Assembly: GCF_000018545.1 (NCBI RefSeq)
Contig: NC_012587.1
Location: 3,500,001 to 3,564,000, forward strand
DNA length: 64,000 bases
Source of the DNA: Sinorhizobium fredii NGR234
GTDB lineage: Bacteria > Pseudomonadota > Alphaproteobacteria > Rhizobiales > Rhizobiaceae
Reading direction: 5' to 3'
Below, in pieces: positions 39,150 through 49,801 of the stretch. Position 1 is the first letter of the stretch. Each line of letters starts with the position of its first letter. The notes under the pieces were generated by a model that saw only the letters and a list, made by a program, of their open reading frames with translations, was not told where the DNA came from and searched no databases. A program made the position numbers and the translations under genes.

Positions 39150-39971
39150 GTGGAGAACCGAAAAAACTATTTCCACCTGCATCTTGTCTCCGATTCGACG
39201 GGCGAGACGCTGATAGCCGCGGGCCGGGCGGCGGCCGCGCAATTCCAGTCCTCGCACGCGCTCGAACACGTCTACCCGCTGATCCGCAACAAGAAGCAGT
39301 TGATGCAGGTCCTCGACGCGATCGACGGCGCGCCGGGCATCGTGCTCTACACGATCGTCGACCGGGAGCTTGCCGGGATGATCGACCAGAGATGCCGCGA
39401 GATCGGCGTTCCCTGCGTCTCCGTCCTCGATCCGATCATCGAACTGTTCCAATCCTATCTCGGTTCGCCGTCGCGTCGGCGTTCCGGCGCACAGCACGTC
39501 ATGGATGCCGACTATTTCGCCCGCATCGAGGCGCTGAACTTCACCATGGATCACGACGACGGCCAGATGCCGGCCGATTTCAACGAGGCGGACGTCGTGC
39601 TCATCGGGGTGAGCCGGACGTCCAAGACACCGACGAGCATCTATCTCGCCAATCGCGGCATCAAGACCGCCAATATCCCGATCGTGCCCGGCGTGCCCTT
39701 GCCGGATGGTTTGCTCAGGGCGACGAAGCCGCTGGTAGTGGGGCTGATCGCCAGTGCCGACCGGCTGTCCCAGGTTCGCCAGCACCGCGTGCTTGGCACG
39801 ACGCAGAGCTTCCATGGCGAGGAATATACCGACCGCGCGGCGATTTCGGAGGAGCTGAAATATGCGCGCACACTCTGTGCCCGCAACAATTGGCCGCTGA
39901 TCGACGTGACGCGACGCTCGATAGAAGAAACGGCCGCGGCGATCGTTGCCCTCCGTCCCCGGCTCAGATAG
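39150..39971 (+). CDS. PEP synthase / PPDK regulatory protein (DUF299 kinase-pyrophosphorylase)
   Basis: Bifunctional regulator that phosphorylates and dephosphorylates a threonine on PEP synthase or pyruvate phosphate dikinase. 274 residues from GTG 39150, preceded by GGAG (39139-39142). [14 protein letters not shown] (8-21) opens it and the P-loop-like [11 protein letters not shown] is at 153-163. LIRNKKQL and [10 protein letters not shown] also fit the family. Rhizobia generally carry PPDK, so that may be the target, but no target gene is in the window. It is the first rightward gene after oriC. Confidence 0.92.
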   Translation: MENRKNYFHLHLVSDSTGETLIAAGRAAAAQFQSSHALEHVYPLIRNKKQLMQVLDAIDGAPGIVLYTIVDRELAGMIDQRCREIGVPCVSVLDPIIELFQSYLGSPSRRRSGAQHVMDADYFARIEALNFTMDHDDGQMPADFNEADVVLIGVSRTSKTPTSIYLANRGIKTANIPIVPGVPLPDGLLRATKPLVVGLIASADRLSQVRQHRVLGTTQSFHGEEYTDRAAISEELKYARTLCARNNWPLIDVTRRSIEETAAAIVALRPRLR

Positions 39972-40100
39972 AGCGAACCAGGAACCGGTCGCATCAGCCG
40001 GACGGCCGCACCGTTCGGTTCCGGTTCATGAGGAATCGGTCATGATGGTCGGATCGAATGGGTCCGGTCACCATCGTGGTCTCGAATTGCGGATTGAAAG

Positions 40101-40700
40101 ATGACAACCTCGCTCGTTCTGGCTTCCGCCAGTCCATTCCGACGCGCGCTTCTCGAGAATGCGGGGCTGACGTTCTCGGCCCGCGCAGCCCAGATCGACG
40201 AGCGGGTCCTGGAGCAGCCTCTGGAGGAAGCGGGTGCGTCGCCTGTCGACGTTGCGCTGACGCTTGCCGAAGCCAAGGCGAGAGATGTGTCGCGCCATTT
40301 CGACGGTGCCATCGTAATCGGCAGCGACCAGACGATGTCGCTTGGGACCCGGGTCTATCACAAGCCGAAGGACATGGCGGAGGCCGCCGAACATCTGCTG
40401 TCGCTCTCTGGCAGGATGCACAGCCTGAACAGCGCAATTGTGCTCGTCCGGGACGGCGAGGTCCTCTGGCGGCATGTCTCGACGGCGCATATGACGGTCA
40501 GGCTTCTGGATCGGGGTTTTGTCGAACGGCATCTGAAAAGAGTGGGGGAGAAGGCGCTTTCGAGCGTCGGCGCCTATCAGCTCGAGGGCGAGGGTATCCA
40601 GCTCTTCGAGAAGATCGAGGGCGATTACTTTACCATTCTCGGCCTGCCGATGCTGCCGCTTCTGGAAAAACTTCGCGAACTGGGATCGATCGATGCGTGA
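40101..40700 (+). CDS. maf: Maf-like nucleotide pyrophosphatase
   Basis: A 199-residue Maf/HAM1-type pyrophosphatase that hydrolyses non-canonical or specific nucleoside triphosphates; relatives inhibit septation when overproduced. Motifs: [17 protein letters not shown] (7-23), [16 protein letters not shown]-type [11 protein letters not shown], and VIGSDQTM with the catalytic aspartate. It overlaps aroE by eight bases, so the two are coupled. Which Maf subgroup (dTTPase or m7GTPase/CTPase) cannot be decided by eye. Confidence 0.92.
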   Translation: MTTSLVLASASPFRRALLENAGLTFSARAAQIDERVLEQPLEEAGASPVDVALTLAEAKARDVSRHFDGAIVIGSDQTMSLGTRVYHKPKDMAEAAEHLLSLSGRMHSLNSAIVLVRDGEVLWRHVSTAHMTVRLLDRGFVERHLKRVGEKALSSVGAYQLEGEGIQLFEKIEGDYFTILGLPMLPLLEKLRELGSIDA

Positions 40701-41553
40701 TTCACGTGAAACATTTGTTAACCACGCCTTCGTCACCGGCTATCCGATCAAGCATTCCCGGTCGCCGCTCATCCACGGCTACTGGCTGAAGCAGTTCGGA
40801 ATTGCCGGCAGCTACCGGGCTCACGAGGTCACCCCGGAGGCTTTCCCGGAATTCATGGGCCAATTGCGCGACGGCGGCACCGGCTTCTGCGGCGGCAACG
40901 TCACCATCCCTCACAAGGAGATGGCTTTCGAGCTCTCCGACCGGCCGGATGAATTGAGTGCCGAGCTCGGCGCGGCCAATACGCTCTGGCTCGAGGATGG
41001 AAGGATCTGCGCGACCAACACGGATGGGCGAGGCTTTGTCGCCAATCTCGACGAGCGCGCCAGCGGCTGGGACCGGATCTCGACGGCGGTCATTCTCGGC
41101 GCCGGCGGCGCCAGTCGCGCCGTGATCCAGGCGGTCCGCGACCGCGGCGTCAAGACGATCCACGTGGTGAACCGCACCGCCGCCCGGGCGCAGGAACTGG
41201 CCGACCGGTTCGGTCGCGCCGTGCACGCGCATCCGATCGCGGCGCTCTCCGAAGTCATGGCCGGCGCCGGCCTGTTCGTGAACACGACGTCGCTCGGCAT
41301 GGACGGCGAGCCGGCGCCGGCGATCGACTTCTCGCCCTTGGCGAACGGGGCGGTGGTGACCGACATCGTCTATGTGCCGCTGAAGACGCCACTCCTTCGC
41401 CAGGCCGAAGAGCAGGGCTACCGCATCGTCGACGGTCTGGGCATGCTCTTGCATCAGGCCGCGCCCGGTTTCGAGAAATGGTTCGGTCTAAGGCCGGTTG
41501 TCGATGAAACGCTTCGGCAGATCATCATCAAGGATATGGACGTTCACGCATGA
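40693..41553 (+). CDS. aroE: Shikimate dehydrogenase
   Basis: NADPH-dependent reduction of 3-dehydroshikimate to shikimate in aromatic amino-acid synthesis. The 286-residue protein has KHSRSPLIH (20-28), NVTIPHK with catalytic Lys75, [13 protein letters not shown] for NADP and [10 protein letters not shown]. Its first codons overlap maf, and its second to sixth codons region (D-S-R-E-T) contains a parS-like site. It overlaps coaE by four bases (ATGA). Confidence 0.96.
   Translation: MRDSRETFVNHAFVTGYPIKHSRSPLIHGYWLKQFGIAGSYRAHEVTPEAFPEFMGQLRDGGTGFCGGNVTIPHKEMAFELSDRPDELSAELGAANTLWLEDGRICATNTDGRGFVANLDERASGWDRISTAVILGAGGASRAVIQAVRDRGVKTIHVVNRTAARAQELADRFGRAVHAHPIAALSEVMAGAGLFVNTTSLGMDGEPAPAIDFSPLANGAVVTDIVYVPLKTPLLRQAEEQGYRIVDGLGMLLHQAAPGFEKWFGLRPVVDETLRQIIIKDMDVHA
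40698..40713. promoter_or_regulatory. parS-like site at the start of aroE
   Basis: TGATTCACGTGAAACA matches the parS consensus at 15 of 16 positions. It spans the end of maf and codons 2-7 of aroE, encoding D-S-R-E-T. It is the only good site on the gyrB side of oriC, about 1.6 kb from it. Confidence 0.75.
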
Positions 41554-42134
41554 TCATTGTCGGGCTCACGGGCTCCATCGGCATGGGAAAGACGACCGCC
41601 GCTCAGATGTTCCGGGAGCTCGGCGTCCCGGTGAACGACGCCGACGAGGTGGTTCACGATCTCTATCGCGGCGAAGCGGTGGTGCCGGTCGAAGCCGCCT
41701 TTCCGGGCGTCGCGAAGGACGGCGTCATCGATCGGGCGGAACTTTCCAGACAGCTCCTGGCGCAACCGGAGCGTCTCGGCGAGCTGGAGCGGATCGTCCA
41801 TCCGCTCGTTCGCGCCAAGGAAAGCGAGTTCATCGCCATGCACAAGGCGGCGGGAGCGCCTTTCGTTCTTCTCGATATTCCGCTGCTTTTCGAGACGAAG
41901 GCTGAAAAGCGCGTCGACCGGGTCGTCGTCGTCAGCTGCTCTCCGGAGGCCCAGAGAGAACGCGTGATGAAGCGCCCGGGGATGACGGCCGAGAAATTCG
42001 CGATGATCCTGGCCCGGCAAGTCCCCGACCAGGAAAAGCGCGCCCGCGCCGATTACGTGATCGACACCAGCGACAGTTTCGACGTCACCCGGGGGCAGGT
42101 TCGCGCCATTGTCGATCGATTGCGGGCGACGTAG
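41550..42134 (+). CDS. coaE: Dephospho-CoA kinase
   Basis: Last step of coenzyme A synthesis. The 194-residue P-loop kinase has [14 protein letters not shown] (5-18), [11 protein letters not shown] with the substrate aspartate, and the lid sequence [16 protein letters not shown]. It overlaps aroE by four bases (ATGA), so maf-aroE-coaE are translationally linked. Length is standard. Confidence 0.96.
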   Translation: MIIVGLTGSIGMGKTTAAQMFRELGVPVNDADEVVHDLYRGEAVVPVEAAFPGVAKDGVIDRAELSRQLLAQPERLGELERIVHPLVRAKESEFIAMHKAAGAPFVLLDIPLLFETKAEKRVDRVVVVSCSPEAQRERVMKRPGMTAEKFAMILARQVPDQEKRARADYVIDTSDSFDVTRGQVRAIVDRLRAT

Positions 42135-42257
42135 CGCCGACGATTGCCCTACACCGAGGCAGATCGCGAACCTCCGCTTCAACTGCAAGCGAAATGCCAT
42201 TAAAACTCAGAAACAGCTCGGACTGATTCGCCGTTGAATCTTCGCCAGGAAAACCGC

Positions 42258-42956
42258 ATGCGTGAGATCATCTTCGATACGGAAACGACCGGCCTCGACA
42301 GTCGCGAGGACCGGGTGATCGAGATCGGCGGCGTCGAACTTGAAAATCAGTTTCCGACAGGGCGGACGATTCATATCTACATCAATCCGGGCGACCGCAA
42401 GGTCCATCCCGACGCCTTGGCGGTGCATGGCATCACCGACGACTTCCTCAAGGACAAGCCGTCCTTTGCAGATGTCGTCGAGGAAATCGTCGATTTCTTT
42501 GGCGACGCGCGCTGGGTCGCGCACAATGCCACCTTCGACATCGGCTTCATCAATGCGGAGTTCGACCGCCTCGGATTGCCGCCGGTCGTCATCGATCGGG
42601 TGACCGATACGCTGGCGCTGGCGCGGCGCAAGCACCCGATGGGCCCGAATTCGCTCGACGCACTCTGCCGCCGCTACGGCATTGACAACTCGCACCGCGC
42701 CAAGCACGGCGCCCTTCTCGACTCCGAACTTCTGGCGGAAGTCTATATCGAGATGATCGGCGGCCGGCAGGCGGCGCTGGGACTGGTCACCAGCGAGATC
42801 GGCGGCCTGGCCGTACAGGCGGACGACGGTCCGATTATTGTCATGCAAAGAGAGCGGTTGCTGGCGCCGCGCCTGACCGAAGCCGAGATCGCCGCCCACG
42901 CGGCGCTTGTTTCGAAGATCGGTGCCAAGGCGATCTGGATGAAATACAGCGGCTAA
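42258..42956 (+). CDS. dnaQ: DNA polymerase III epsilon subunit (proofreading exonuclease)
   Basis: 3'-5' exonuclease of the replicative polymerase. 232 residues from ATG 42258, preceded by AGGAAAA; a TTG at 42234 would add eight residues. DEDDh exonuclease motifs: FDTETTGLD (Asp7, Glu9), VAHNATFDIGFINAEF and the HRAKHGALLDSELLAEVY motif with the general-base histidine. The C-terminal extension after about residue 180 is the likely polymerase-binding tail. It ends at a shared terminator facing secB. Confidence 0.95.
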   Translation: MREIIFDTETTGLDSREDRVIEIGGVELENQFPTGRTIHIYINPGDRKVHPDALAVHGITDDFLKDKPSFADVVEEIVDFFGDARWVAHNATFDIGFINAEFDRLGLPPVVIDRVTDTLALARRKHPMGPNSLDALCRRYGIDNSHRAKHGALLDSELLAEVYIEMIGGRQAALGLVTSEIGGLAVQADDGPIIVMQRERLLAPRLTEAEIAAHAALVSKIGAKAIWMKYSG

Positions 42957-42980
42957 GCCGCCTGCTTTGCGGACAAACAA

Positions 42981-43007
42981 AAAACCCGGCCTTGAGAGCC
43001 GGGTTTT
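42981..43007. terminator. Bidirectional terminator between dnaQ and secB
   Basis: AAAACCCGGC (42981-42990) pairs with GCCGGGTTTT (42998-43007) around a 7-base loop. It is symmetrical (A run on one side, T run on the other), so it can end both convergent genes. Confidence 0.9.
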
Positions 43008-43031
43008 CAGTTTTAAGTCTATCGGAATGCG

Positions 43032-43532
43032 TCAGTTGGTCGTCGTGTTGCTGTTGGCGACCTGGGCGCGGACCTTCTCTTCCGCCATGCGCTGCGCGAA
43101 CATCTGCGCAAAATCGATCGGGTCGATCATCAGCGGCGGGAAGCCGCCATTGCGGGTCGCGTCTGCGACGATCTGCCGGGCAAAGGGGAAGAGCAGGCGC
43201 GGGCATTCGATGAAGAGCAGCGGCAGCATGTGCTCCTGCGGGAAACCCGAAACGCGGAAGACGCCGCCATAGGCGAGTTCGACATTGAACAGCACCTTGT
43301 CGCCGTCCTGGGCCTGGGCGTTCAGCGAGAGAACGACGTCGAAATCGTTCTCGGCGAGCGGGTTGGCATTGACGTTGACATTGATGTTGATCGACGGCGC
43401 CTGGTCGCGGGCCTGCAGCGAACGCGGTGCGCCGGGGTTCTCGAAGGAGAGGTCCTTGACGTACTGGGCCAGAATGTTGAGCGACGGGGCCTGCTGGGCG
43501 CCGTTGCCGTTGGATGCGGTATCGGTCGTCAT
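43032..43532 (-). CDS. secB: Protein export chaperone SecB
   Basis: Tetrameric cytoplasmic chaperone delivering preproteins to SecA. 166 residues from ATG 43532 (MTTDTASNG); a start at 43568 would add 12 residues. Conserved segments: [60 protein letters not shown] and [33 protein letters not shown]. The N-terminal 18 residues are low complexity. It converges on dnaQ. Confidence 0.96.
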   Translation of the reverse strand: MTTDTASNGNGAQQAPSLNILAQYVKDLSFENPGAPRSLQARDQAPSININVNVNANPLAENDFDVVLSLNAQAQDGDKVLFNVELAYGGVFRVSGFPQEHMLPLLFIECPRLLFPFARQIVADATRNGGFPPLMIDPIDFAQMFAQRMAEEKVRAQVANSNTTTN

Positions 43533-43650
43533 AAGAGTTTCCTCGGACTTCGAATTTGGTGAGGCCATCTAGCATTTCGGTCCAGGGCTTACAACCCTCG
43601 AAGCCGGAACCGGTTCCCCGGCATTAAGGGGTTTCGATCGCTCGCCGGAC

Positions 43651-43705
43651 CTACAGCGCCGCGCGTCTTTTCAGACGCGCCAAGGTTGCCGTGGCACCTT
43701 GAGTC
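43651..43705. repeat. RIME-like element, partial
   Basis: CTACAGCGCCGCGCGTCTTT followed by TCAGACGCGCCAAGGTTGCC. The CTACAGCG arm and the GCGCGTCT/AGACGCGC hairpin match the second half of the copy at 1517-1621; the first half is missing. It is in the 191-base secB-fxsA spacer. Confidence 0.7.
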
Positions 43706-43723
43706 GATCAACATCGGCCTGGT

Positions 43724-44233
43724 CTAGCGGGAAATCCGGTTGCTTGGCGGAGAGGGACCGTTTTCGTCGTCGTTCTTCCTGGAGAACTCGTCCGAGTCGA
43801 GATCGATGATCGCCGGGCCGCGCGGCCGGTCGCTCCTCGCGCCGCTTCCGTAATAGAAGCCGCTTCCGGTTGTCAGGATCGTCAACCGCGTCTGCAGGAA
43901 GGAAGCGATGGCGCGTCTGATCGGCGGCAGGAAGAGAATGAGGCCGGCAATATCGGTGATGAAGCCCGGAACGATCAGCAGGATCGCCCCAACGAAAATG
44001 AGCGCACCGCCGAGAAGATCCGGGCCCGGGTCCTTCCCCGCTCGCGCCGCGTCCTGCACGCGGCGCAAAGTGCCGAGACCCTGGATGCGGAGAAGCAGGA
44101 CGCCGGCTACTCCGCTCAAAAGGACGAGGAGAAGCGTCATCGCCAGGCCGAGTTCCCGGCCCACGACGACGAAACCGGCAATCTCCGCGATCGGCAGGCC
44201 GAGAATGACGAGAGGAATGATCAGCGAACGCAT
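43724..44233 (-). CDS. FxsA-family membrane protein
   Basis: About 169 residues from ATG 44233 (a TTG at 44248 would add five). Three or four hydrophobic segments: LIIPLVILGLPIAEIAGFVVVG, AMTLLLVLLSGVAGVLLLRIQG and the GGALIFVGAILLIVPGFITDIAGLILFLP segment, which is the FxsA hallmark. The C-terminal 50 residues are hydrophilic. FxsA overproduction relieves phage T7 exclusion in E. coli; the normal role is unknown. It is divergent from timA. Confidence 0.88.
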   Translation of the reverse strand: MRSLIIPLVILGLPIAEIAGFVVVGRELGLAMTLLLVLLSGVAGVLLLRIQGLGTLRRVQDAARAGKDPGPDLLGGALIFVGAILLIVPGFITDIAGLILFLPPIRRAIASFLQTRLTILTTGSGFYYGSGARSDRPRGPAIIDLDSDEFSRKNDDENGPSPPSNRISR

Positions 44234-44361
44234 CGATCGTGCTCGCAAGAAGATGAGTGCAATTGACCGGTCTCCGGTTTATGGGTGCGACATCGCCATT
44301 TGAATGGTTTATCCTTGCGGACTATATGGAACACCAAGATAAATTCTAACAGCGGTTCCGG

Positions 44362-45069
44362 GTGGAAATGGGCTCTTTCGACTTCATCACGTTTTTTTTC
44401 CTGATCGCGGCTGTGGTCATCTTCTTGCAATTGCGCAGCGTCCTTGGCCGCAGGACAGGAAATGAACGACCGCCTTTCGACCCCTATTCGCCGCGCGAGG
44501 CGCAGGGTCCGGAAGCGAGAGACAATGGCAAGGTGGTGCAACTCCCCCGCCGCGAGAGCACCGCGGAGGATGAGTCCCGCTACGCCGCCATCGACGGATT
44601 TTCCAAGCCGGGCACGCCCTTGAATGGCCAGCTGAGGGCGTTGAGCGACGCGGATCCCAGCTTCCAACCCGCCGAATTCCTCAACGGCGCGAAGATGGCC
44701 TACGAGATGATCGTCATGGCCTTCGCGGACGGCGACCGGAAGACCCTGAAGGGGCTGCTGTCCCGCGAGGTCTACGAGGGCTTCGAAACGGCAATCGCCG
44801 AACGGGAAACCAGGGGCGAGGTGGTCAAATCGACCTTCGTCGGCATCGAGAAGGCCGATATCGTCCATGCGGAACTCAAGGACGCAGAGGAGAACGTGAC
44901 GGTCCGCATCATCAGCCAATTGATCTCCGCCACCTACGACAAGCAGGGCAAGCTGATCGACGGCGACGCCGATTCGGTTGCCGAAGTGAACGACCTCTGG
45001 ACCTTTGCGCGTGACATCCGCTCGCGCGATCCGAACTGGAAGCTGATCGCCACCGAATCGGAAAATTGA
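44362..45069 (+). CDS. Tim44-domain protein TimA
   Basis: A 235-residue protein with one N-terminal membrane anchor (FDFITFFFLIAAVVIFLQLRSVLG), a proline-rich polar linker, and a Tim44-like C-terminal domain (about 95-235: FLNGAKMAYEMIVMAFADGDRKTLKGLLSREVYEGFETAI; AEVNDLWTFARDIRSRDPNWKLIATE). Alphaproteobacterial TimA is considered the ancestor of mitochondrial Tim44 and is inner-membrane bound. The start is GTG at 44362 or ATG two codons on; I cannot separate them. It is first in the timA-mltA-smr-xre operon. Confidence 0.88.
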   Translation: MEMGSFDFITFFFLIAAVVIFLQLRSVLGRRTGNERPPFDPYSPREAQGPEARDNGKVVQLPRRESTAEDESRYAAIDGFSKPGTPLNGQLRALSDADPSFQPAEFLNGAKMAYEMIVMAFADGDRKTLKGLLSREVYEGFETAIAERETRGEVVKSTFVGIEKADIVHAELKDAEENVTVRIISQLISATYDKQGKLIDGDADSVAEVNDLWTFARDIRSRDPNWKLIATESEN

Positions 45070-45084
45070 CCGCAAGGGGCGATC

Positions 45085-46191
45085 ATGGCCTTCGATCTCG
45101 AACCGGTCGCGTTTTCGGGCTTGCCGGGGTGGCAGCAGGATGACCCGACTCCCGTTATCGACGCGCTGCGCCGCTGTCACCACCATGTCACGGCGGTAAA
45201 GCCCTACAGGACGGGCTCTCTCGGTGTCTCGGTCGCCGACCTGCTGCCCGCCTACGAGGCGGCCGGCGCAGTCTTGTCGGGTGCATCGGAAGCGCGGGCC
45301 TTCTTCGAGGCTCACTTCGTGCCCTTCCGGATCCGCCCCGAAGACAGAAGGACGGGTTTCGTCACCGCCTTCTACGAGCCGGAGGTCGAAGTTCGCCTCG
45401 CCGCCGACCAGGCGTTTCGCTTTCCCTTCTACCGGCGTCCCGCCGATCTCGTCGATGTCGACGAGGCGAACCGGCCCGCGGGCATGGATCCCTATTTCGC
45501 CTTCGGCCGGCTTCGGGACGGCAGGATCGAGGAATATCCGGATCGCCGGGCGATCGACGAGGGCCTGCTCGCCGGCCGCGGCCTCGAAATCGCCTACGCT
45601 CGGTCGAAGGTCGACGTTTTCTTCATTCATGTGCAGGGCGCTGCACGACTTGTCTATCCGGACGGATCATGCCGCCGCATCACCTACGCGGCAAAGACCG
45701 GGCACCGCTTTTCCGCCATCGGCAAGCTGCTGATCGAGCGGGGCGAGATCGACGCGGCGACCGTGTCGATGGCAAGCATCCGCGGCTGGCTCGCGGCCCA
45801 TCCGGATGCGGCCGACGAGGTTCTGTGGCACAATCGCTCCTTCATATTCTTCCGCGAAGCGCTGGTCGAAAATGAAAGCCTCGGCCCGGTGGCCGCCGCC
45901 AAGGTGCCGTTGGAGCCGGGACGGTCGCTCGCGGTGGACCGCCTCATCCATACCTTCGGCGTCCCCTTCTACATCGCCAGCGAAACGCTGACCCATCTCG
46001 ACGGCGGCCGAGCCTTCGCCCGGCTGATGCTGGCGCTCGATACCGGCTCGGCAATCGTCGGACCGGCGCGCGGCGACATCTTCACGGGCTCCGGCGAGGC
46101 GGCTGGCGCGCTAGCCGGCTCGGTGCGCAATGACGCCGATTTCTACATCCTCGTGCCTCGCGCGGCTGCCGCCAGATATCTCCATGGCTAG
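45085..46191 (+). CDS. mltA: Membrane-bound lytic transglycosylase A family protein
   Basis: A 368-residue MltA: the MltA domain (about 90-240: FVTAFYEPEVEVR, PYFAFGRLRDGRIEEYPDRRAIDEG, AYARSKVDVFFIHVQG) followed by a 3D domain with LDTGSAIVGPARGDIFTGSG and its catalytic aspartate (GDIF). The start at 45085 is firm because it is only 15 bases after timA with AAGGGG between. No signal peptide or lipobox follows (MAFDLEPVAFSGLPGW), unlike classic secreted MltA. Its end overlaps smr by eight bases. Confidence 0.9.
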   Translation: MAFDLEPVAFSGLPGWQQDDPTPVIDALRRCHHHVTAVKPYRTGSLGVSVADLLPAYEAAGAVLSGASEARAFFEAHFVPFRIRPEDRRTGFVTAFYEPEVEVRLAADQAFRFPFYRRPADLVDVDEANRPAGMDPYFAFGRLRDGRIEEYPDRRAIDEGLLAGRGLEIAYARSKVDVFFIHVQGAARLVYPDGSCRRITYAAKTGHRFSAIGKLLIERGEIDAATVSMASIRGWLAAHPDAADEVLWHNRSFIFFREALVENESLGPVAAAKVPLEPGRSLAVDRLIHTFGVPFYIASETLTHLDGGRAFARLMLALDTGSAIVGPARGDIFTGSGEAAGALAGSVRNDADFYILVPRAAAARYLHG

Positions 46192-46747
46192 AGAGAAGAA
46201 GCTGTCGCCGGAGGATCGCATCCTGTGGGGCAAGGTGGCCCGCTCGACAAAGCCTATGCCCGGGCGGTTGCAGGACCTCGAGGACCTCATCGGCGAGATC
46301 GAGCAGCCGCCGGTTCCGCCGTCTCCGCAACCAACCGGCCCAGGCGCGCCCGCATCCGGTAAGGCGGAACAGGGGATTGCGCTCAGCGGCAAGCCGGAGC
46401 ACCGCCACCACCCGCTCGAAAGACCGGTCAAACGGAAAATATCGAAGGGGCGGCTCGCTCTCGAGGCGCGTGTCGACCTGCACGGAATGATCCAGAGCGA
46501 GGCGCACGGCTTCCTGCTGCAGTTTCTCCTCAAGGCACATGAGCGGGGGCTGCGCCATGTCCTTGTCATCACCGGCAAGGGAACGTCATTTGGCAGCGAC
46601 GGCGCCTTGAAGCGCGCCGTGCCGCTCTGGTTCGCGCTGCCGGAATTCCGCCCGCTGATCTCGTCCTACGAGCCGGCGGCGCGAAACCATGGGGGCGAAG
46701 GCGCGCTTTATGTCCGCCTGGCGCGGGCCCGGGGGCGTACACCATGA
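46184..46747 (+). CDS. Smr-domain endonuclease-like protein
   Basis: About 187 residues from ATG 46184, which overlaps the end of mltA. The N-terminal half is charged and proline-rich. The C-terminal Smr domain (about 100-187) has VDLHGMIQSEAHGFLLQFL, HVLVITGKGTSFGSDGALKRAVPLWF and HGGEGALYVRLARA; the LHG and TGKG motifs are the expected nucleic-acid nicking and binding elements. It probably acts on DNA or RNA in the cytoplasm. Overlaps the xre gene by four bases (ATGA). Confidence 0.9.
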   Translation: MAREKKLSPEDRILWGKVARSTKPMPGRLQDLEDLIGEIEQPPVPPSPQPTGPGAPASGKAEQGIALSGKPEHRHHPLERPVKRKISKGRLALEARVDLHGMIQSEAHGFLLQFLLKAHERGLRHVLVITGKGTSFGSDGALKRAVPLWFALPEFRPLISSYEPAARNHGGEGALYVRLARARGRTP

Positions 46748-47121
46748 CGCCTTTCGGCGAGGCCATGCGCGAGCTGCGCCGCCGCAAGGGCGTCTCGCAA
46801 AAGGAGATGGCGGCGGCGATCGGCGTGTCGCCGGCCTATCTTTCGGCCCTCGAGCACGGCAAGCGCGGCGCGCCGAGCTTCGATTTCCTGCAGCGCGTCG
46901 CCGGCTATTTCAATGTGATCTGGGACGAGGCCGACGAACTCTTCCGCGTCGCGCGGCTTTCCGACCCGCGCGTGGTGCTCGACACTTCGGGACTGCCGCC
47001 TGGCCATACGGCCTTTGCCAACCGTTTGAGCGAGCGGATTCGCGACCTTTCGCGCGAAGCGATCGAGGCCTTGGAAGATATTTTGGAAAAAGCCACATTT
47101 CCTGATAATGACAGGGGATGA
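46744..47121 (+). CDS. XRE-type helix-turn-helix regulator
   Basis: A 125-residue protein with an N-terminal XRE/Cro helix-turn-helix (LRRRKGVSQKEMAAAIGVSPAYLSALEHGKRG, about 11-42; VAGYFNVIWDEADELF helix after it). The C-terminal half (DPRVVLDTSGLPPGHTAFANRLSERIRDLSREAIEALEDILEK) is short and unassigned. It ends the timA operon, just upstream of gyrB. No target is visible; autoregulation of the operon is a guess. Confidence 0.88.
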   Translation: MTPFGEAMRELRRRKGVSQKEMAAAIGVSPAYLSALEHGKRGAPSFDFLQRVAGYFNVIWDEADELFRVARLSDPRVVLDTSGLPPGHTAFANRLSERIRDLSREAIEALEDILEKATFPDNDRG

Positions 47122-47250
47122 AGCCTCGCCCCGGCCATGCATCCGCCGCCTGGGATTTGGAACCCGTGGACAAATTTTCTATAGTCCGCGAGGCGTCCGC
47201 GCTGTGATTCGCAACGAATCGCCGCGTTCGTAGAACCTGGAAAGACCTGA

Positions 47251-49692
<2,442 letters not shown>

Positions 49693-49736
49693 CGGACCGA
49701 TCGGGTTCGGAGGAAGCACTCGGCGGTGTCGTAAAT

Positions 49737-49775
49737 AAAAGCGTGGGGCTGTCTCGGCCTCACGCTTTTCATTTT
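49737..49775. terminator. Intrinsic terminator of gyrB
   Basis: AAAAGCGTG (49737-49745) pairs with CACGCTTTT (49761-49769) around a G/C-rich loop, followed by CATTTTTTG. It is nearly symmetrical and faces the convergent nitroreductase gene, so it may serve both. Confidence 0.88.
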
Positions 49776-49801
49776 TTGCAGCCGGTTTGTCTGTTCACGC
49801 C

